A stretch of 53,622 nucleotides of DNA, from the NCBI GenBank assembly GCA_025358255.1, contig JANYKC010000073.1:1-53622 (forward strand), in the 5' to 3' direction. The position numbers and the translations under genes are program-made. The DNA comes from Spirochaetaceae bacterium (lineage in GTDB: Bacteria > Spirochaetota > Spirochaetia > Treponematales > Rectinemataceae). Below are positions 53,252-53,622 of the stretch, in pieces. Within the stretch, counting starts at the first letter, position 1; each line of letters starts with the position of its first letter. The notes below the pieces were generated by a model that saw only the letters and a list, made by a program, of their open reading frames with translations, did no database searches and was not told the DNA's origin.

Positions 53252-53265
53252 AATACTCCGTCAGC

Positions 53266-53338
53266 GCCGCTGTAGCTCAGTTGGTAGAGCAATGGACTGA
53301 AAATCCATGTGTCAACAGTTCAATTCTGTTCGGCGGCA
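53266..53338 (+). tRNA. tRNA-Phe (GAA)
   Basis: A 73-nt cloverleaf: acceptor GCCGCTG/CGGCGGC with one G-U pair, D arm GCTCAGTTGGTAGAGC, anticodon stem ATGGA/TCCAT around loop CTGAAAA (anticodon GAA), T arm AACAG-TTCAATT-CTGTT and discriminator A. CCA is not encoded. Confidence 0.95.
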
Positions 53339-53622
53339 AGGTGAGGAGCTCGTCCATGCGACGGGCTCCTTTTTTAACCCAACAACAACGAATATCACGT
53401 ACTCACGTACTCTCTGGAACCTTTTTAAAACGGGTTAGGGCGGGTCCTAGCCGGGGGAATACAGGGGACGACTGGCTTCGCCAGGTCCCCTGTATTCCCC
53501 CGGCTAGGACCCGCCCTAACCCGTTTTAAAAAGGTTCAGAGAGTACGTGAGTACGTGATATTCGTTGTTGTTGGGTTAAAAAAGGAGCCCGTCGCATGGA
53601 CGAGCTCCTCACCTTGCCGCCG
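53331..53622. repeat. Large terminal inverted repeat (fold-back)
   Basis: The left arm (53331-53476) is repeated as its reverse complement (53480-53622) around a TTC tip. The arms differ only by three bases present in the left and absent from the right: one G at 53416-53417 and GA at 53470-53471. The arms include the 3' end of the tRNA and its terminator, so the window ends by reading back over itself. Confidence 0.95.
53345..53375 (+). terminator. Intrinsic terminator of tRNA-Phe
   Basis: GGAGCTCGTC and GACGGGCTCC form a 10-bp stem (one G-T wobble) with loop CATGC, followed by six T and then AA. Confidence 0.88.

Noticed and set aside
50507..53275. Long plus-strand open frames (417 and 503 codons)
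   Set aside because: Opposite the radical SAM gene, without ribosome sites or recognisable motifs.

Overview
The window is GC-rich bacterial chromosome, densely packed, with strong purine-rich ribosome sites and many 4-base ATGA start/stop overlaps. Lipoproteins, anhydro-muropeptide salvage genes and periplasmic proteins point to a diderm. Treponeme-like families (helical-repeat lipoprotein plus LysM pair, PfkB kinase with a TGRGD site, hydantoinase A-type protein, B12-type radical SAM) make a spirochaete my best guess, but no taxonomic marker gene decides it. Electron-bifurcating lactate oxidation, Fe-S proteins and 4Fe-4S membrane proteins suggest an anaerobe.

Layout: 0-2.7 kb, a frameshifted secreted protein, palindromes and a LysM/lipoprotein pair. 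3.0-8.9 kb, a carbohydrate ABC transporter (no ATPase gene) with a GDPD-family phosphodiesterase and a PfkB kinase, divergent from a DeoR-type regulator. 9-17.3 kb, a NifX-type protein, a PocR sensor kinase and two ArsR-controlled arsenic/metalloid units (thioredoxin plus ArsP-like permease; Acr3 plus ArsC) flanking a hydantoinase-like gene. 17.4-23 kb, CoA-disulfide reductase, rhodanese, AhpD-like protein, peptidase T and RF3. 23-31 kb, a Crp/Fnr regulator, a broken MFS gene, small redox and Fe-S membrane proteins, two VOC proteins and a half-size TauE. 31.3-35.8 kb, an adenylate cyclase followed by a mosaic of truncated genes (trkA, trkH, two histidine kinases) and a response regulator. 35.8-50.6 kb, a peptidoglycan-salvage locus. 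50.6-53.6 kb, a radical SAM protein, tRNA-Phe and a large terminal palindrome.

The most interesting region is 35863-50610. MurR/MurQ stand divergent from etfB-etfA-dld, and these are followed by anmK, a complete oligopeptide ABC transporter, an L-Ala-D/L-Glu-type epimerase, a GNAT enzyme and an AmiE-like serine hydrolase. MurQ releases D-lactate from MurNAc-6-phosphate, and the Etf-linked lactate dehydrogenase next door is well placed to oxidise it. The locus therefore looks like a unit that imports muropeptides, splits them, and recovers the sugar, the dipeptide and also the lactyl ether.

Sequence quality matters here. Several otherwise intact genes (about 486, 15813, 24250-24345, 24580, 25230) are each broken by the apparent loss of one base, often in a homopolymer, and the last 292 bases are a fold-back. 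Reading errors are likely for these single-base breaks. The trk/kinase mosaic at 32.7-35.4 kb carries larger deletions and looks like real decay or mis-assembly.
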